A stretch of 64,000 nucleotides of DNA from RHKX01 sp046330415 (GTDB taxonomy: Bacteria > Actinomycetota > Thermoleophilia > Solirubrobacterales > 70-9): NCBI GenBank assembly GCA_046330415.1, contig JAXLSW010000018.1, positions 62,001 through 126,000 on the forward strand. Direction: 5' to 3'. Position numbers and translations under genes: made by a program. This document shows, piece by piece, positions 1 to 7,757 of this stretch (position 1 is its first letter; the number at the start of each line of letters is the position of its first letter). Under the pieces are notes generated by a model. That model was given only the letters and a program-made list of their open reading frames with translations. It was not told the DNA's origin and searched no databases.

Positions 1-2
1 AG

Positions 3-188
3 GAGGAGGTGGCGAGGTGGCCGCGGGGATCGGCGCGCTTCGGCGAGACCGAGAAAGGCGCGCTGGCGTACGGCATGACCCTGCACCTGGATGGCCGCAA
101 GCCGATCCCCTGCCGCGCCCCGAAGCTGCCCAAGAACCCGGCCAGCGCCTTCGCCGTGGTCATGCTCGGCGGCGAGCTTCCGGCCTGA
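3..188 (+). CDS. C-terminal part of an unrecognised protein (5' truncated by window edge)
   Basis: An open frame enters from the window edge and ends at TGA 186-188. The visible 61 residues end in a segment that reads ALAYGMTLHLDGRKPIPC followed by APKLPKNPASAF and VVMLGGELPA. The mixed hydrophobic and basic composition and the third-position G/C bias look like real coding sequence. I do not recognise the family and the start lies outside the window. A perfect 7-bp hairpin at 294-312 could end its transcript. Confidence 0.5.
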   Translation, partial: EEVARWPRGSARFGETEKGALAYGMTLHLDGRKPIPCRAPKLPKNPASAFAVVMLGGELPA

Positions 189-592
189 GCGTCGGCGGCG
201 TCCCAGAACGTGCGAAGGGCACCGGCCGAGAGAAAGCCGATGCCCTTCGCGGCACCCACGGGAGAGAGGAGGGGACGACTAGGTGACGGTCCTACCGGCC
301 GCAATGGCCGGTGTCGCGCCGCACACCGTGCACGAATCATGTGCTCGGCTTGAGCGGCGCCCGGATCCGCAGTCGGGACAGGAAACACGAGGCGCGTGCC
401 CTACGAATGCGCGCCGCGCCTCCCGGACCCGGACGATCGTCCGTTCTCCGATCCTCGGATATGAGGAACTCTGCATGGGCGGTACTTTGCCGTTCGCCCG
501 GAGTCCCTCACATGTACGCGGGGCCAGTATCCGCGCGGCCGAGTTCTCACGTTCGTAAGGGTCGGGTCCGCGGCGTCGCTAGCCTCCCCGCG
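189..592. other. Intergenic stretch of about 400 bp, no convincing gene
   Basis: Between the truncated first gene and the DUF3817 gene I see only a short hairpin (294-312) and the -10-like hexamer TAGCCT (580-585) just before the next start. Frames are open here on both strands, as is usual at this GC content, but their translations are low-complexity Arg/Pro/Ala sequence without family features. Confidence 0.5.
294..312 (+). terminator. Hairpin, possible terminator of the first gene
   Basis: ACCGGCC (294-300) pairs perfectly with GGCCGGT (306-312) across a 5-nt loop. There is no T tract, so termination is only a possibility. Confidence 0.3.
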
Positions 593-913
593 GTGAGCGA
601 GACGGCCACCTACGAGTACCGGTCCTGGACGCCCGCCGGAACCTTCCGGTGGGTCAAGATCGCGTCCTTCACCGAGCTCGCGGTGTTCGCCGGGCTGCTG
701 ATCGTCTGGGCGATCCCCGGCCTCGAGGGTCCGACGTTCTGGTTCGGGATGAGCCACGGCATCGGCTACCTGACGCTCTGCGCGCTGATCTTCGTCGCGA
801 TCCTGCGCCGCGAGGCGCCCTGGTGGCTGCTCGCGGCGACGTTGACGCCCGTCGGCCCGCTCGGCTCGGTCATCGGGATCGAGTGGATCGAGCGCCGACG
901 GACCGAGGCGTAG
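593..913 (+). CDS. DUF3817 family integral membrane protein
   Basis: The 106-residue protein matches the size and pattern of DUF3817 proteins: three predicted membrane segments (about residues 23-42, 50-68 and 77-95), a conserved GMSHGIGYL block before the second segment, and PLGSVIGIEWIERR at the end. Its function is unknown; relatives are small actinobacterial and firmicute membrane proteins. GTG 593 is chosen because the protein starts just before the conserved region and because TAGCCT sits 7 bp upstream with no Shine-Dalgarno sequence, which suggests a leaderless transcript. A frame open upstream to 311 is judged non-coding. The next gene begins 10 bp after the stop. Confidence 0.75.
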   Translation: MSETATYEYRSWTPAGTFRWVKIASFTELAVFAGLLIVWAIPGLEGPTFWFGMSHGIGYLTLCALIFVAILRREAPWWLLAATLTPVGPLGSVIGIEWIERRRTEA

Positions 914-916
914 ACT
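911..916 (+). promoter_or_regulatory. -10-like hexamer for a leaderless gene (TAGACT)
   Basis: TAGACT begins with the TAG stop codon of the DUF3817 gene and ends 7 bp before GTG 924. No ribosome-binding site lies between. The same TAGNCT-N6/7-start layout recurs at several genes in the window. Confidence 0.4.
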
Positions 917-923
917 CGCCCCC

Positions 924-1376
924 GTGGGGCTCACCGACTGGTTCATCCGCCGACGCATGGCCAAGCTGAGTGGTGGCGCCGTCGCCGCGCCGCCGGGAGC
1001 CGTCACGGAGATCAACGGGCTCGGGGATGTCGGCGCGTTGATGAGCCAATGGCAGCAGTTCCAGGGCGCATCCGGCGGGATCGGCGCCGGCATTGGGATG
1101 CATGACCTTCCAGGCGCCGACATGCGCGACGAGATCATGGCTGCGCTGCAGAAGCACGGGGTGCCGACGAACGGGAGAGGCGCAATCGGCGTCGCGGCCG
1201 CCATCGACGAGGATCCCAACGACCTGATGGGCCTGCAGGGGGACATCCTCGGCGTGCTCGCCAAGCACGGCATCGACACCAGCCAGCTCGGAATCGAAGC
1301 TGCCCCCGGCGCTCCCCCGCCCGCCGAACCGACCGCGGCGGCGGATCTGCCGCCGATCCGGGACCCGCTCGCCTGA
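924..1376 (+). CDS. Hypothetical protein, 150 aa
   Basis: I do not recognise this protein. It begins with a short amphipathic segment (MGLTDWFIRRRMAKL) and has a Gly/Ala-rich middle. Two similar helical blocks follow: DEIMAALQKHGVPTNG at about 69-84 and GDILGVLAKHGIDTSQ at about 105-120. These look like a tandem repeat of a short unit built around L-x-KHG-[IV]. A Pro/Ala-rich tail ends the protein. There is no signal peptide or membrane segment. GTG 924 is used because the in-frame TAGACT just upstream fits a leaderless start. A perfect 13-bp stem-loop follows the stop. Confidence 0.6.
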   Translation: MGLTDWFIRRRMAKLSGGAVAAPPGAVTEINGLGDVGALMSQWQQFQGASGGIGAGIGMHDLPGADMRDEIMAALQKHGVPTNGRGAIGVAAAIDEDPNDLMGLQGDILGVLAKHGIDTSQLGIEAAPGAPPPAEPTAAADLPPIRDPLA

Positions 1377-1379
1377 GCC

Positions 1380-1409
1380 TTCGGAGCGGTCCTCAGGGAC
1401 CGCTCCGAA
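1380..1409 (+). terminator. Stem-loop terminator candidate
   Basis: TTCGGAGCGGTCC (1380-1392) and GGACCGCTCCGAA (1397-1409) form a perfect 13-bp stem with a 4-nt loop, three bases after the stop of the 150-aa gene. There is no T tract. It is the strongest hairpin in this spacer and is likely to end transcription from the left. Confidence 0.6.
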
Positions 1410-1437
1410 ACCTGACTGGCTGTTTAGCCAAGAGAAA

Positions 1438-1557
1438 GGCTGGGGCGGGGCCGCGGGAGGCAGGGGGTCCACGCGACCCGCACCCCAGCCAACGCGTCGG
1501 TAGCCAGGGAGGGATGCCGACGCGATCGCCCCCGGAGGCGGGACTGACCGGGAGCGA
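1438..1557. ncRNA. Candidate structured RNA in the spacer before acnA
   Basis: The 308-bp gap 1377-1684 has no gene. After the terminator it contains three consecutive stems: GGCTGGGG (1438-1445) with CCCCAGCC (1483-1490), CGCGTCGG (1493-1500) with CCGACGCG (1517-1524), and TCGC (1526-1529) with GCGA (1554-1557). Further small palindromes lie at 1577-1604 and 1614-1627. The stems are adjacent and do not overlap, which is unusual for random GC-rich sequence. I cannot match it to RNase P, tmRNA, SRP, 6S or a known riboswitch, and the strand is undecided; it could also be the 3' untranslated region of acnA. Confidence 0.3.
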
Positions 1558-1684
1558 GCTTTATGAAACCTGCTTCGTCAATCATTACCGATCGCCCTCG
1601 TTGACGCAATGCCAATTCGGCGAATTAGGGGGTAGCTACTGAGGGTGCTGGGAAGTGCGCACCACCCCCGAAAGCGGCCCGGGA

Positions 1685-4498
1685 TCAGCGAAGTTCGCGC
1701 AGGACCCGGTGGAGGATCCCGCCGTGGCGGTAGTACTGACGCTCGTTGGCGGTGTCCAGGCGCACCTGCGCCTCGAACTCGATCGGGTCGGCTCCCTCCC
1801 GCGTCGCGGTGACGGCGAGCGTCGTCGCGCCGTCGATGTCGAGCTCCGGGAGCGAGAACTCCTCCTCCCCGGTGAGTCCCAGCGAGGCGATGCTCTCGCC
1901 CTCGGGGAACTGCAGCGGCAGCACGCCCATCCCGATCAGGTTGGAGCGGTGGATGCGCTCGAAGCTCTCCGCGATCACCGCCTTGACGCCGAGCAGCAGG
2001 GTTCCCTTGGCGGCCCAGTCTCGCGATGAGCCCGATCCGTACTCCTTGCCGGCGAGCACGACGAGGGGCACGCCCTCATCCGCGTACTTCATCGCCGCGT
2101 CGTAGATGAACATCTCCTCGCCGCTGGGCATGTGACGGGTCCAGCCGCCCTGCTTGTCGACGAGCTCGTTGCGGAGGCGGATGTTGGCGAAGGTGCCTCT
2201 CATCATCACCTCGTGGTTGCCGCGACGGGAGCCGTAGGAGTTGAAGTCGCGGACCTCGACGCCGTTGTCCTGCAGCCACCTGCCCGCGGGGCTGTCGCGC
2301 TTGATCGCGCCCGCCGGGGAGATGTGGTCGGTCGTGATCGAATCGCCGAGCTTCGCGAGGACCCGCGCCCCCTCGATCGCCTCGGCACCCGCGGCGGGCT
2401 CGGAGTCCATGCCCTCGAAGAACGGTGGGCGCCGCACGTAGGTCGAGTCCGGCCACGTGTATCGATCCCCCTCGGGGACCGCGATCGCCTGCCAGCGCTC
2501 GTCGCCATCGAAGACGTTGGCGTAGTTCTTCTCGAACATGTCCTTGCGGACCGCGTCGGCGACGGTGTCGCGGATCTCGTCGTTGCCGGGCCAGATGTCG
2601 CGCAGGTAGACGTCCTCGCCGTCCCTGCCGGTCCCGAGAGGCTCGCTCTCGAAGTCGAAGTCCATCCGGCCGGCAAGCGCGTAGGCGACGCAGAGCGGCG
2701 GCGATGCCAGGTAGTTGGCCCGCACGTCCTGGTTGATCCTGCCCTCGAAGTTGCGGTTCCCGGAGAGCACCGCGGCGACGACCAGGTCCTTGTCGTTGAC
2801 GGCCTTCGAGATCTCGTCCGGCAGCGGTCCGGAGTTGCCGATGCAGGTCGTGCACCCGTAGCCCACGAGATCGAACTTGAGATGGTTGAGGTACTCGTCG
2901 AGCCCGGACGCCTCGAGGTAGTCGGTGACGACGGTCGAGCCGGGCGCCAACGACGTCTTCACCCAGGGCTTGACGTCGAGGCCGCGCTCGACCGCGTTCT
3001 TGGCGAGCAGGCCGGCGCCGATCATCACCGAGGGGTTGGAGGTGTTGGTGCAGCTGGTGATCGCGGCGATCACGACGCGGCCGTGATCGAGGTCGAACGT
3101 GTTGCCGTCGGCATCGGTCACCTCGACGCAGTCGCTCGACTTCTTCGGCGCGGCCACCGCGGTGCTCGCGTCACCCGGGGCGGCGGGCTTCGAGCTCTCC
3201 TCCGCCGTGTCGCTGCGGTCGTCACCGGGCGCGTCGGAGGCCGGGAACGTCTCCTCGACGGTCTCGTCGTGGCCGTTGAGCTGCTCGGCGGCGTCGCCGT
3301 TCTCGCCCCTCAGCATCTCCAGGAACGCGCTCTTGGACCCGCTCAGGGCGATCCGATCCTGCGGACGCTTCGGGCCCGCGATCGCGGGCTCGACGTCGCC
3401 GAGGTCGAGCTCGAGCGTGTCGGAGAAGGTCGGCTCCTCGGAGTCGGGCGTGTGGAACATGCCCTGCTCGCGCGTGTAGGCGTCCGCCAGTTCGATGACG
3501 TCCGTGGGGCGACCGGTGAACTCGAGGTAGCGCAGGGTCTCGGCGTCGGGCGGGCAGATCGCGCAAGTCGAGCCGAACTCCGGCGACATGTTGCCGAGGG
3601 TGGCGCGGTCGGCGAGCCCGAGGTTCGGGAGGCCGGGGCCGAAGAACTCGACGAACTTGCTGACGACGCCGCGCTCACGCAGCATCTCGGTGACACGAAG
3701 CACCAAGTCGGTCGCGGTCGCGCCCTCGCGCAGCTCGCCCTCGAGCCGGAACCCGATCACCTGTGGCAGCAGCATCGAGATCGGCTGGCCGAGCATCGCC
3801 GCCTCGGCCTCGATCCCACCGACACCCCAGCCGAGCACGCTGAGCCCGTTGATCATCGTCGTGTGGGAGTCGGTGCCGACGAGCGTGTCCGGGTAAGCCT
3901 TCGCGGGCCCGTCTCCCCCCTCCTCCGACCAGACGACGCGACCGAGGTACTCGAGGTTGACCTGGTGGCAGATACCGGTCGCCGGGGGGACGACGCGGAA
4001 GTTGTCGAACGCCTTCTGGCCCCAGCGCAGGAACTCGTAGCGCTCCTCGTTGCGCTCGAACTCGCGCTCGGCGTTGACCTCGAACGCGCGCGCGTTGCCG
4101 AAGGCATCGACCTGCACGGAGTGGTCGATGACGAGGTCGACGGGAACGAGCGGATTGATCTTGGCGGCGTCCGATCCCAGCTCCTCCATCGCGTCGCGCA
4201 TCGCGGCGAGGTCGACGACGGCGGGGACGCCCGTGAAGTCCTGCATGAGGACCCGGGCGGGCTGGAAGGGGATCTCCTTCGAGGGCTCCGCCTTCGCGTC
4301 CCAGGTGGCGATCGTCTCGACGTCGTCGGCCGTGACGCTCTCGCCGTCCTCGAGGCGCAGCACGTTCTCGAGCAGCACCTTGATCGAGTAGGGAAGCCGC
4401 GCGATGTCGAACTTCGACTGCAGCGCGTCGAGCCGGTGGATCTCGTACTCGCGTCCCCCGACCTCGATGGTCGATCGTGCGCCGAAGCTGTCCGTCAT
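1685..4498 (-). CDS. acnA: Aconitate hydratase A
   Basis: This TCA-cycle enzyme interconverts citrate and isocitrate through cis-aconitate. The 937-residue length fits the AcnA/IRP1 type. The [4Fe-4S] ligands are visible as C483 in TSCTNTSNPSV and C549/C552 in GCTTCIGNSGPL. The substrate-binding VGTDSHTTMINGL lies at about 207-219, and the C-terminal swivel domain contains EYGSGSSRDWAAKG. An acidic, probably disordered insert at about 395-455 carries the block ETFPASD (416-422), also found in actinobacterial aconitases. ATG 4498 is preceded by AGGAGG. A small acidic protein gene lies 36 bp upstream on the same strand and may be cotranscribed. Confidence 0.97.
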   Translation of the reverse strand: MTDSFGARSTIEVGGREYEIHRLDALQSKFDIARLPYSIKVLLENVLRLEDGESVTADDVETIATWDAKAEPSKEIPFQPARVLMQDFTGVPAVVDLAAMRDAMEELGSDAAKINPLVPVDLVIDHSVQVDAFGNARAFEVNAEREFERNEERYEFLRWGQKAFDNFRVVPPATGICHQVNLEYLGRVVWSEEGGDGPAKAYPDTLVGTDSHTTMINGLSVLGWGVGGIEAEAAMLGQPISMLLPQVIGFRLEGELREGATATDLVLRVTEMLRERGVVSKFVEFFGPGLPNLGLADRATLGNMSPEFGSTCAICPPDAETLRYLEFTGRPTDVIELADAYTREQGMFHTPDSEEPTFSDTLELDLGDVEPAIAGPKRPQDRIALSGSKSAFLEMLRGENGDAAEQLNGHDETVEETFPASDAPGDDRSDTAEESSKPAAPGDASTAVAAPKKSSDCVEVTDADGNTFDLDHGRVVIAAITSCTNTSNPSVMIGAGLLAKNAVERGLDVKPWVKTSLAPGSTVVTDYLEASGLDEYLNHLKFDLVGYGCTTCIGNSGPLPDEISKAVNDKDLVVAAVLSGNRNFEGRINQDVRANYLASPPLCVAYALAGRMDFDFESEPLGTGRDGEDVYLRDIWPGNDEIRDTVADAVRKDMFEKNYANVFDGDERWQAIAVPEGDRYTWPDSTYVRRPPFFEGMDSEPAAGAEAIEGARVLAKLGDSITTDHISPAGAIKRDSPAGRWLQDNGVEVRDFNSYGSRRGNHEVMMRGTFANIRLRNELVDKQGGWTRHMPSGEEMFIYDAAMKYADEGVPLVVLAGKEYGSGSSRDWAAKGTLLLGVKAVIAESFERIHRSNLIGMGVLPLQFPEGESIASLGLTGEEEFSLPELDIDGATTLAVTATREGADPIEFEAQVRLDTANERQYYRHGGILHRVLRELR

Positions 4499-4534
4499 CC
4501 GTCCTCCTTCTCGGACGCCCCGATGCGTGGAGCG

Positions 4535-5032
4535 TCAGTCGTCGTCGATTTCCTCCGAGGAGCGCTCGTGGTCGGCCTCACCATATTCGGCCATGCCGTC
4601 CAACCTCTCCTCGTCGATCGTCGAGCGGTCGCCGAGCGGGTTGTTGTTGCCGCTGCCATGGGAAGCCGCCTCGATCAGGGCCTCCTCGGCCAGCTCGAAG
4701 CCCTCCGACTCGCCCTCTCCGGCCTCGGCAAGCGGGCGCTCGGCCTCCGGGAAGCCCTCGTCGCCGGAGACGCCGCCGATGGCACCGGCCTCCTCCCGTG
4801 CGAGCTCCTCCTCCTCGAGCAGGGTCGCCTCGCTGGGATCGGGCTCGAATGCCGGGACATCGGTGACGACCTCGCCGGCGGCCTCGGCGATCTCCTCTTC
4901 CTCCTCGTAGGCGTCGCGCTCGTCGAGGGGGTCGGGGTCGGACTCGGACGCGACCTCGCCGAGGCCGGCCTCGCCGAAGTTCTCCCGGTCCGCGGGGCTG
5001 TTGGGGTCGAGCTCGTCTTCGCGGTCGGTCAA
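4535..5032 (-). CDS. Very acidic small protein of unknown function
   Basis: The 165-residue protein is dominated by Glu, Asp and Ala and is probably disordered. It has no membrane segment or enzyme motif. The block GESEGFELAEEALIEAASHG (about 109-128) and the later AEYGEADHE resemble motifs I associate with short acidic proteins in other bacteria, but I cannot name the family with certainty. TTG 5032 is chosen because GAGGAGG stands just upstream. The gene ends 36 bp before acnA on the same strand, so the two may form a small operon. Function unknown. Confidence 0.65.
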   Translation of the reverse strand: MTDREDELDPNSPADRENFGEAGLGEVASESDPDPLDERDAYEEEEEIAEAAGEVVTDVPAFEPDPSEATLLEEEELAREEAGAIGGVSGDEGFPEAERPLAEAGEGESEGFELAEEALIEAASHGSGNNNPLGDRSTIDEERLDGMAEYGEADHERSSEEIDDD

Positions 5033-5122
5033 GGTGCCTCCTCGGATCGGGTCGGATTGGGGTGCTCCCCCAAAGCTACCCCTCCCGGCTCACCGGCAAC
5101 CCGCGAGGTCCCCGACCTCCCC

Positions 5123-5172
5123 GCCGAACGTCGCTGACTACCCCCTATAGGGCGCATTGAGCGACGTTGGGC
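5123..5172. repeat. Palindromic intergenic repeat, copy 1 of 3
   Basis: AACGTCGCT (5127-5135) is matched by AGCGACGTT (5160-5168) around a core CCCCCTATAGGG (5141-5152). Similar elements occur at 55007-55052 and near 63444-63489, each in a spacer. The nested palindrome would form a long hairpin in RNA or DNA. Confidence 0.7.
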
Positions 5173-5200
5173 GCTCCGCACGGGCGATGGCCCAGGGGAG

Positions 5201-6004
5201 CTACCGCTTGTCGGTCTGGCCTCTGGCGAGCTTCTCCGCGACCTTGGTCCCGCCACCGCGCTGAGCGCGTAGGGAGACAGACGGGAAGAAGTGGGCGAAG
5301 TGGGCCAGCGCGCGCTGCTGAGGTGGGGCGACGGCGACCTCGGCGCGGTTCGACTCGACCGCGCGGATGACGCCGTTGGCGACGTCCTCCGGCGAGGCGG
5401 TGCCGACCCCCGGCGGGGTCCTGCTCCCGGAGTCGGCGAACATGCCGGCGTCACGGATGAAGCCGGGCATGACCACCGAGGCGCTCACCCCCGTTCCCTT
5501 GCCGATCAGGTCCTCGCGCAGCGCGAGTGCGAAGCCGCGGAGGCCGAACTTGGTGCCGTTGTAGAGGGAGGCTCGCGGCGATGGTGCTTTGCCGGCCAGC
5601 GAGGAGACGAACACGAGATGGCCCTCCCCGCGCTCGATCATCGGGCCCATCAGCAGGCGGGCGAGGATCATCGGCGCCTCCAGGTTGACCCGGACCGCGC
5701 GGGAGATCTGGTCGGGAGAGAAGTCTTCGACCCAGCCCGACGCCGGGAGACCGGCGTTGGCGACGAGGAGGTCGACCCTGCCGGCGACGACGGCCAGCGC
5801 TTCGGCCGCGCCGGGTTCGGCGAGGTCGGAGACCGCGATCGAGTGGCCGCTGCCCGGAAGCGAGTCGGCGAGTTCCTGCAGCTCGGCCTCCTTGCGAGAG
5901 GAGAGCACCAGCTCCACTCCCCGGGCGGCCAGCGCCTGGGCGATCGCGCGGCCGAGACCGCCGGTGGCTCCGGTGACGAGTGCCCTCTTGCCTTCGATCT
6001 GCAT
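5201..6004 (-). CDS. Short-chain dehydrogenase/reductase
   Basis: A classical SDR of 267 residues. The N-terminal Rossmann nucleotide-binding motif TGATGGLGRAI starts at about residue 10, NAG lies near residue 86, and the catalytic region shows SS followed by YNGTK (Ser, Tyr, Lys). The substrate is not predictable. The protein ends in a basic tail, ARGQTDKR. ATG 6004 is preferred over an upstream in-frame start because MQIEGKRALVTGA is a typical SDR beginning and TAGGTT lies 8 bp upstream, a leaderless layout. The next gene is divergent. Confidence 0.88.
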   Translation of the reverse strand: MQIEGKRALVTGATGGLGRAIAQALAARGVELVLSSRKEAELQELADSLPGSGHSIAVSDLAEPGAAEALAVVAGRVDLLVANAGLPASGWVEDFSPDQISRAVRVNLEAPMILARLLMGPMIERGEGHLVFVSSLAGKAPSPRASLYNGTKFGLRGFALALREDLIGKGTGVSASVVMPGFIRDAGMFADSGSRTPPGVGTASPEDVANGVIRAVESNRAEVAVAPPQQRALAHFAHFFPSVSLRAQRGGGTKVAEKLARGQTDKR

Positions 6005-6070
6005 GGCAGCGCAACCTACAGCCTGACCGGGTGTTCCAACCGCTGTCCCGCGAGGTTTCTTAGCGTTTCT

Positions 6071-6098
6071 TTGCATTTGCCTAAGGATTCGCTAGAGT
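6071..6098 (+). promoter_or_regulatory. Sigma-70-type promoter of the riboswitch/NlpC-P60 gene
   Basis: TTGCAT (6071-6076) and TAGAGT (6093-6098) are separated by 16 bp. Transcription would start about 7 bp further on, just before the conserved 5' edge of the riboswitch. Confidence 0.55.
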
Positions 6099-6118
6099 GC
6101 CGGGACTTCCGACATACA

Positions 6119-6262
6119 CCGACGCCGAATCTCCGGACATGGAGAGCGGGGGACCCACCCAGGACCCCGGGGCTAATCGGCTCGCCGAGAGAGCGAGCCG
6201 GGGCGCAGGCTCCAACTGCAGCGCCAGCCCGACAGCTAACCCCGCAGGCGCTGACGAGCCAA
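6119..6262 (+). promoter_or_regulatory. ydaO/yuaA-type c-di-AMP riboswitch
   Basis: The leader contains the landmark blocks of this class in order: GACGCCGAATCT at the 5' edge, a GGGGGACC block, CCCCGGGGCTAATCGGCTCG, a variable stem ending GAGCCGGGG, and CCGACAGCTAACCCCGCAGGC near the 3' edge. In actinobacteria this riboswitch commonly controls cell-wall hydrolase genes (NlpC/P60, Rpf) and acts as an off-switch when c-di-AMP binds. It lies immediately before such a gene (start 6274). The assignment rests on motif recognition, not on a covariance-model search. Confidence 0.85.
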
Positions 6263-6273
6263 GAGGTGGACAC

Positions 6274-6846
6274 GTGAACAGCCCCCATACATCTGGTGCC
6301 CAAGCGCCGACGATTCGATTGCTCGCCGTTGCGATCGCCGCAATGGCGGCGCTGGTGCTGCTGATCGGCCCCGCGAAGGCACTCGCCGGCAGCGGCGGCG
6401 TCGGCATCGACCCGCCCGCGAGCGGCAACGACGCAAACTGCCGCGGCAAGGCGCGCCTGCTCAGCAACGGCAAGGCCGTCGCTCCCGCCTGCGCCCCTCA
6501 GCGCGTGCAGCGGGCGATCAAGGCCGCCAACAAGATCTCCAACACCAAGTACGTGTGGGGCGGCGGCCACGGCAGCTTCGAGAGCAAGGGCTACGACTGC
6601 TCGGGCTCCGTGAGCTACATGCTCCATGGCGCCGGCGTGCTCAACACGCCGCTGGACTCCGGGAGCCTCGCCTCCTGGGGCAACAAGCGCAAGGGCGACT
6701 GGATCACGATCTACGCCAACTCCGGGCACGTCTACGCGGTCGTCGCCGGTCTGCGCTGGGACACCTCCGGCGGCCCCGGCCCGCGCTGGCACACCGACAT
6801 GCGCTCGAGCGCGGGCTTCACGGTCCGCCACCCGAAGGGTCTCTAG
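6274..6846 (+). CDS. Secreted NlpC/P60 cell-wall hydrolase
   Basis: The 190-residue protein has an N-terminal membrane/signal segment (LLAVAIAAMAALVLLIGPA, about 16-34, cleavage likely near ALAGS). A C-terminal NlpC/P60 papain-like domain follows: YVWGGGHG, the catalytic Cys in YDCSGSVSYML (about residue 109), and the catalytic His in SGHVYAVV (about 151). The family cleaves peptide stems of peptidoglycan, typically the D-Glu to diamino-acid bond. Start GTG 6274 follows AGAGG at the end of the riboswitch. Expression should depend on c-di-AMP. Hairpins after the stop probably terminate the unit. Confidence 0.9.
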   Translation: MNSPHTSGAQAPTIRLLAVAIAAMAALVLLIGPAKALAGSGGVGIDPPASGNDANCRGKARLLSNGKAVAPACAPQRVQRAIKAANKISNTKYVWGGGHGSFESKGYDCSGSVSYMLHGAGVLNTPLDSGSLASWGNKRKGDWITIYANSGHVYAVVAGLRWDTSGGPGPRWHTDMRSSAGFTVRHPKGL

Positions 6847-6852
6847 GACCCG

Positions 6853-6912
6853 GGCCCCTTCGGGGCCGACGACTTCACCGCGGATCGGGGCCCCACGCCT
6901 CCGGTCCGCGGT
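6853..6912 (+). terminator. Two stem-loops after the NlpC/P60 gene
   Basis: GGCCCC (6853-6858) pairs with GGGGCC (6862-6867), and ACCGCGGA (6877-6884) pairs with TCCGCGGT (6905-6912). They begin 7 bp after the stop codon. There is no T tract. Confidence 0.5.
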
Positions 6913-7037
6913 GGGGGCCTCGGCAACCCGCCGGAGGCCGCGCCACCGTGGCACGGCTCGTTCGGCGTAAGTACGCCTGATCGCCGCCGCAAGCGATCCG
7001 AATGGGCGTATCCGCCCTCGGCGGGCATGATCAGGGG

Positions 7038-7757
7038 ATGAACCTCCTGCGCCATCCGTCGTTCCGCGAGGGCTTCCGCGCAGGCATCCCGTTCGCGATC
7101 GCGAGCTTCATCCTCTCCACCACCTTCGGGGTCCTCGCCCAGCCCGTCATGGGCTCGATCGCGCCGATCGTGATGTCGACCATCGTCTACGCGGGCTCCG
7201 CGCAGTTCGGCGCCCTCGCGGTCCTCGCCGCCGGCGGTGGACCGATCGCCGCGGTCGTCGCCGGCACCCTGCTCAACATGCGCTACCTGCCGATGGGCAT
7301 CGCCCTCGGCCCATCCGTCGAGGGCCCGGCGTGGAAGCGATTCCTCGTCGGCCAGGGGATGATCGACTTCTCCTGGGCCGGGGCCGCGCGGGAGGGCGGC
7401 CGCTTCGACTGGCGCTTCATGCTCGGCGCGACCGCGCCCGCCTACCCGCTGTGGGTTCTCGGGACGGTGGTCGGCGTCCTCGCCGGCGACCTGATCGGCG
7501 ATCCCGAGCGCCTGGGCCTCGACGCGATCTTCCCGGCCTTCTTCCTCGCCCTGCTCCTCTCCGGGGAGGTCTCCGCGGGACGACGGGCGATCGTCGCGGC
7601 GCTGCTGGGCGGCGCGGTGGCGTTCGCGCTGGTGCCGTTCGCTCCCGCCGGGGTACCGGTCATCGCCGCCTGCCTGGGAGCGCTGATCGGCCTGGACGAG
7701 GCGGGACGCCGCGGGGCCGCCGGCGAGCCCGAGGAGCTGGAGGAGGTGCAGGCATGA
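7038..7757 (+). CDS. azlC: AzlC-family branched-chain amino acid exporter, large subunit
   Basis: A 239-residue membrane protein with the AzlC signature: FREGFRAGIPFAIASFILSTTFGVLA at the N-terminus, the YAGSAQF block near residue 54, and LNMRYLPMGIAL near 81. Several further membrane helices follow and the tail is acidic. AzlC works with a small AzlD partner to export branched-chain amino acids or analogues. ATG 7038 is used because AGGGG stands upstream and the conserved region begins directly. Its last four bases overlap the start of the AzlD gene (ATGA), indicating translational coupling. Confidence 0.88.
   Translation: MNLLRHPSFREGFRAGIPFAIASFILSTTFGVLAQPVMGSIAPIVMSTIVYAGSAQFGALAVLAAGGGPIAAVVAGTLLNMRYLPMGIALGPSVEGPAWKRFLVGQGMIDFSWAGAAREGGRFDWRFMLGATAPAYPLWVLGTVVGVLAGDLIGDPERLGLDAIFPAFFLALLLSGEVSAGRRAIVAALLGGAVAFALVPFAPAGVPVIAACLGALIGLDEAGRRGAAGEPEELEEVQA

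Noticed and set aside
1495..1520. A cobalamin-riboswitch B12 box
   Set aside because: AGCCAGGGAGGGATGCC only partly resembles the box, and the upstream conserved blocks of that riboswitch are missing. No B12-related gene follows.
3222..3566. A frameshift or separate small gene in the middle of acnA
   Set aside because: The acidic insert is in frame, aconitase motifs continue on both sides, and inserts of this kind occur in actinobacterial aconitases.
2132..5137. A plus-strand open frame of about 1000 codons opposite acnA
   Set aside because: It is the mirror of a strongly coding minus-strand gene in GC-rich DNA. The translation is Arg/Val/Asp/Leu repetition with no family features.
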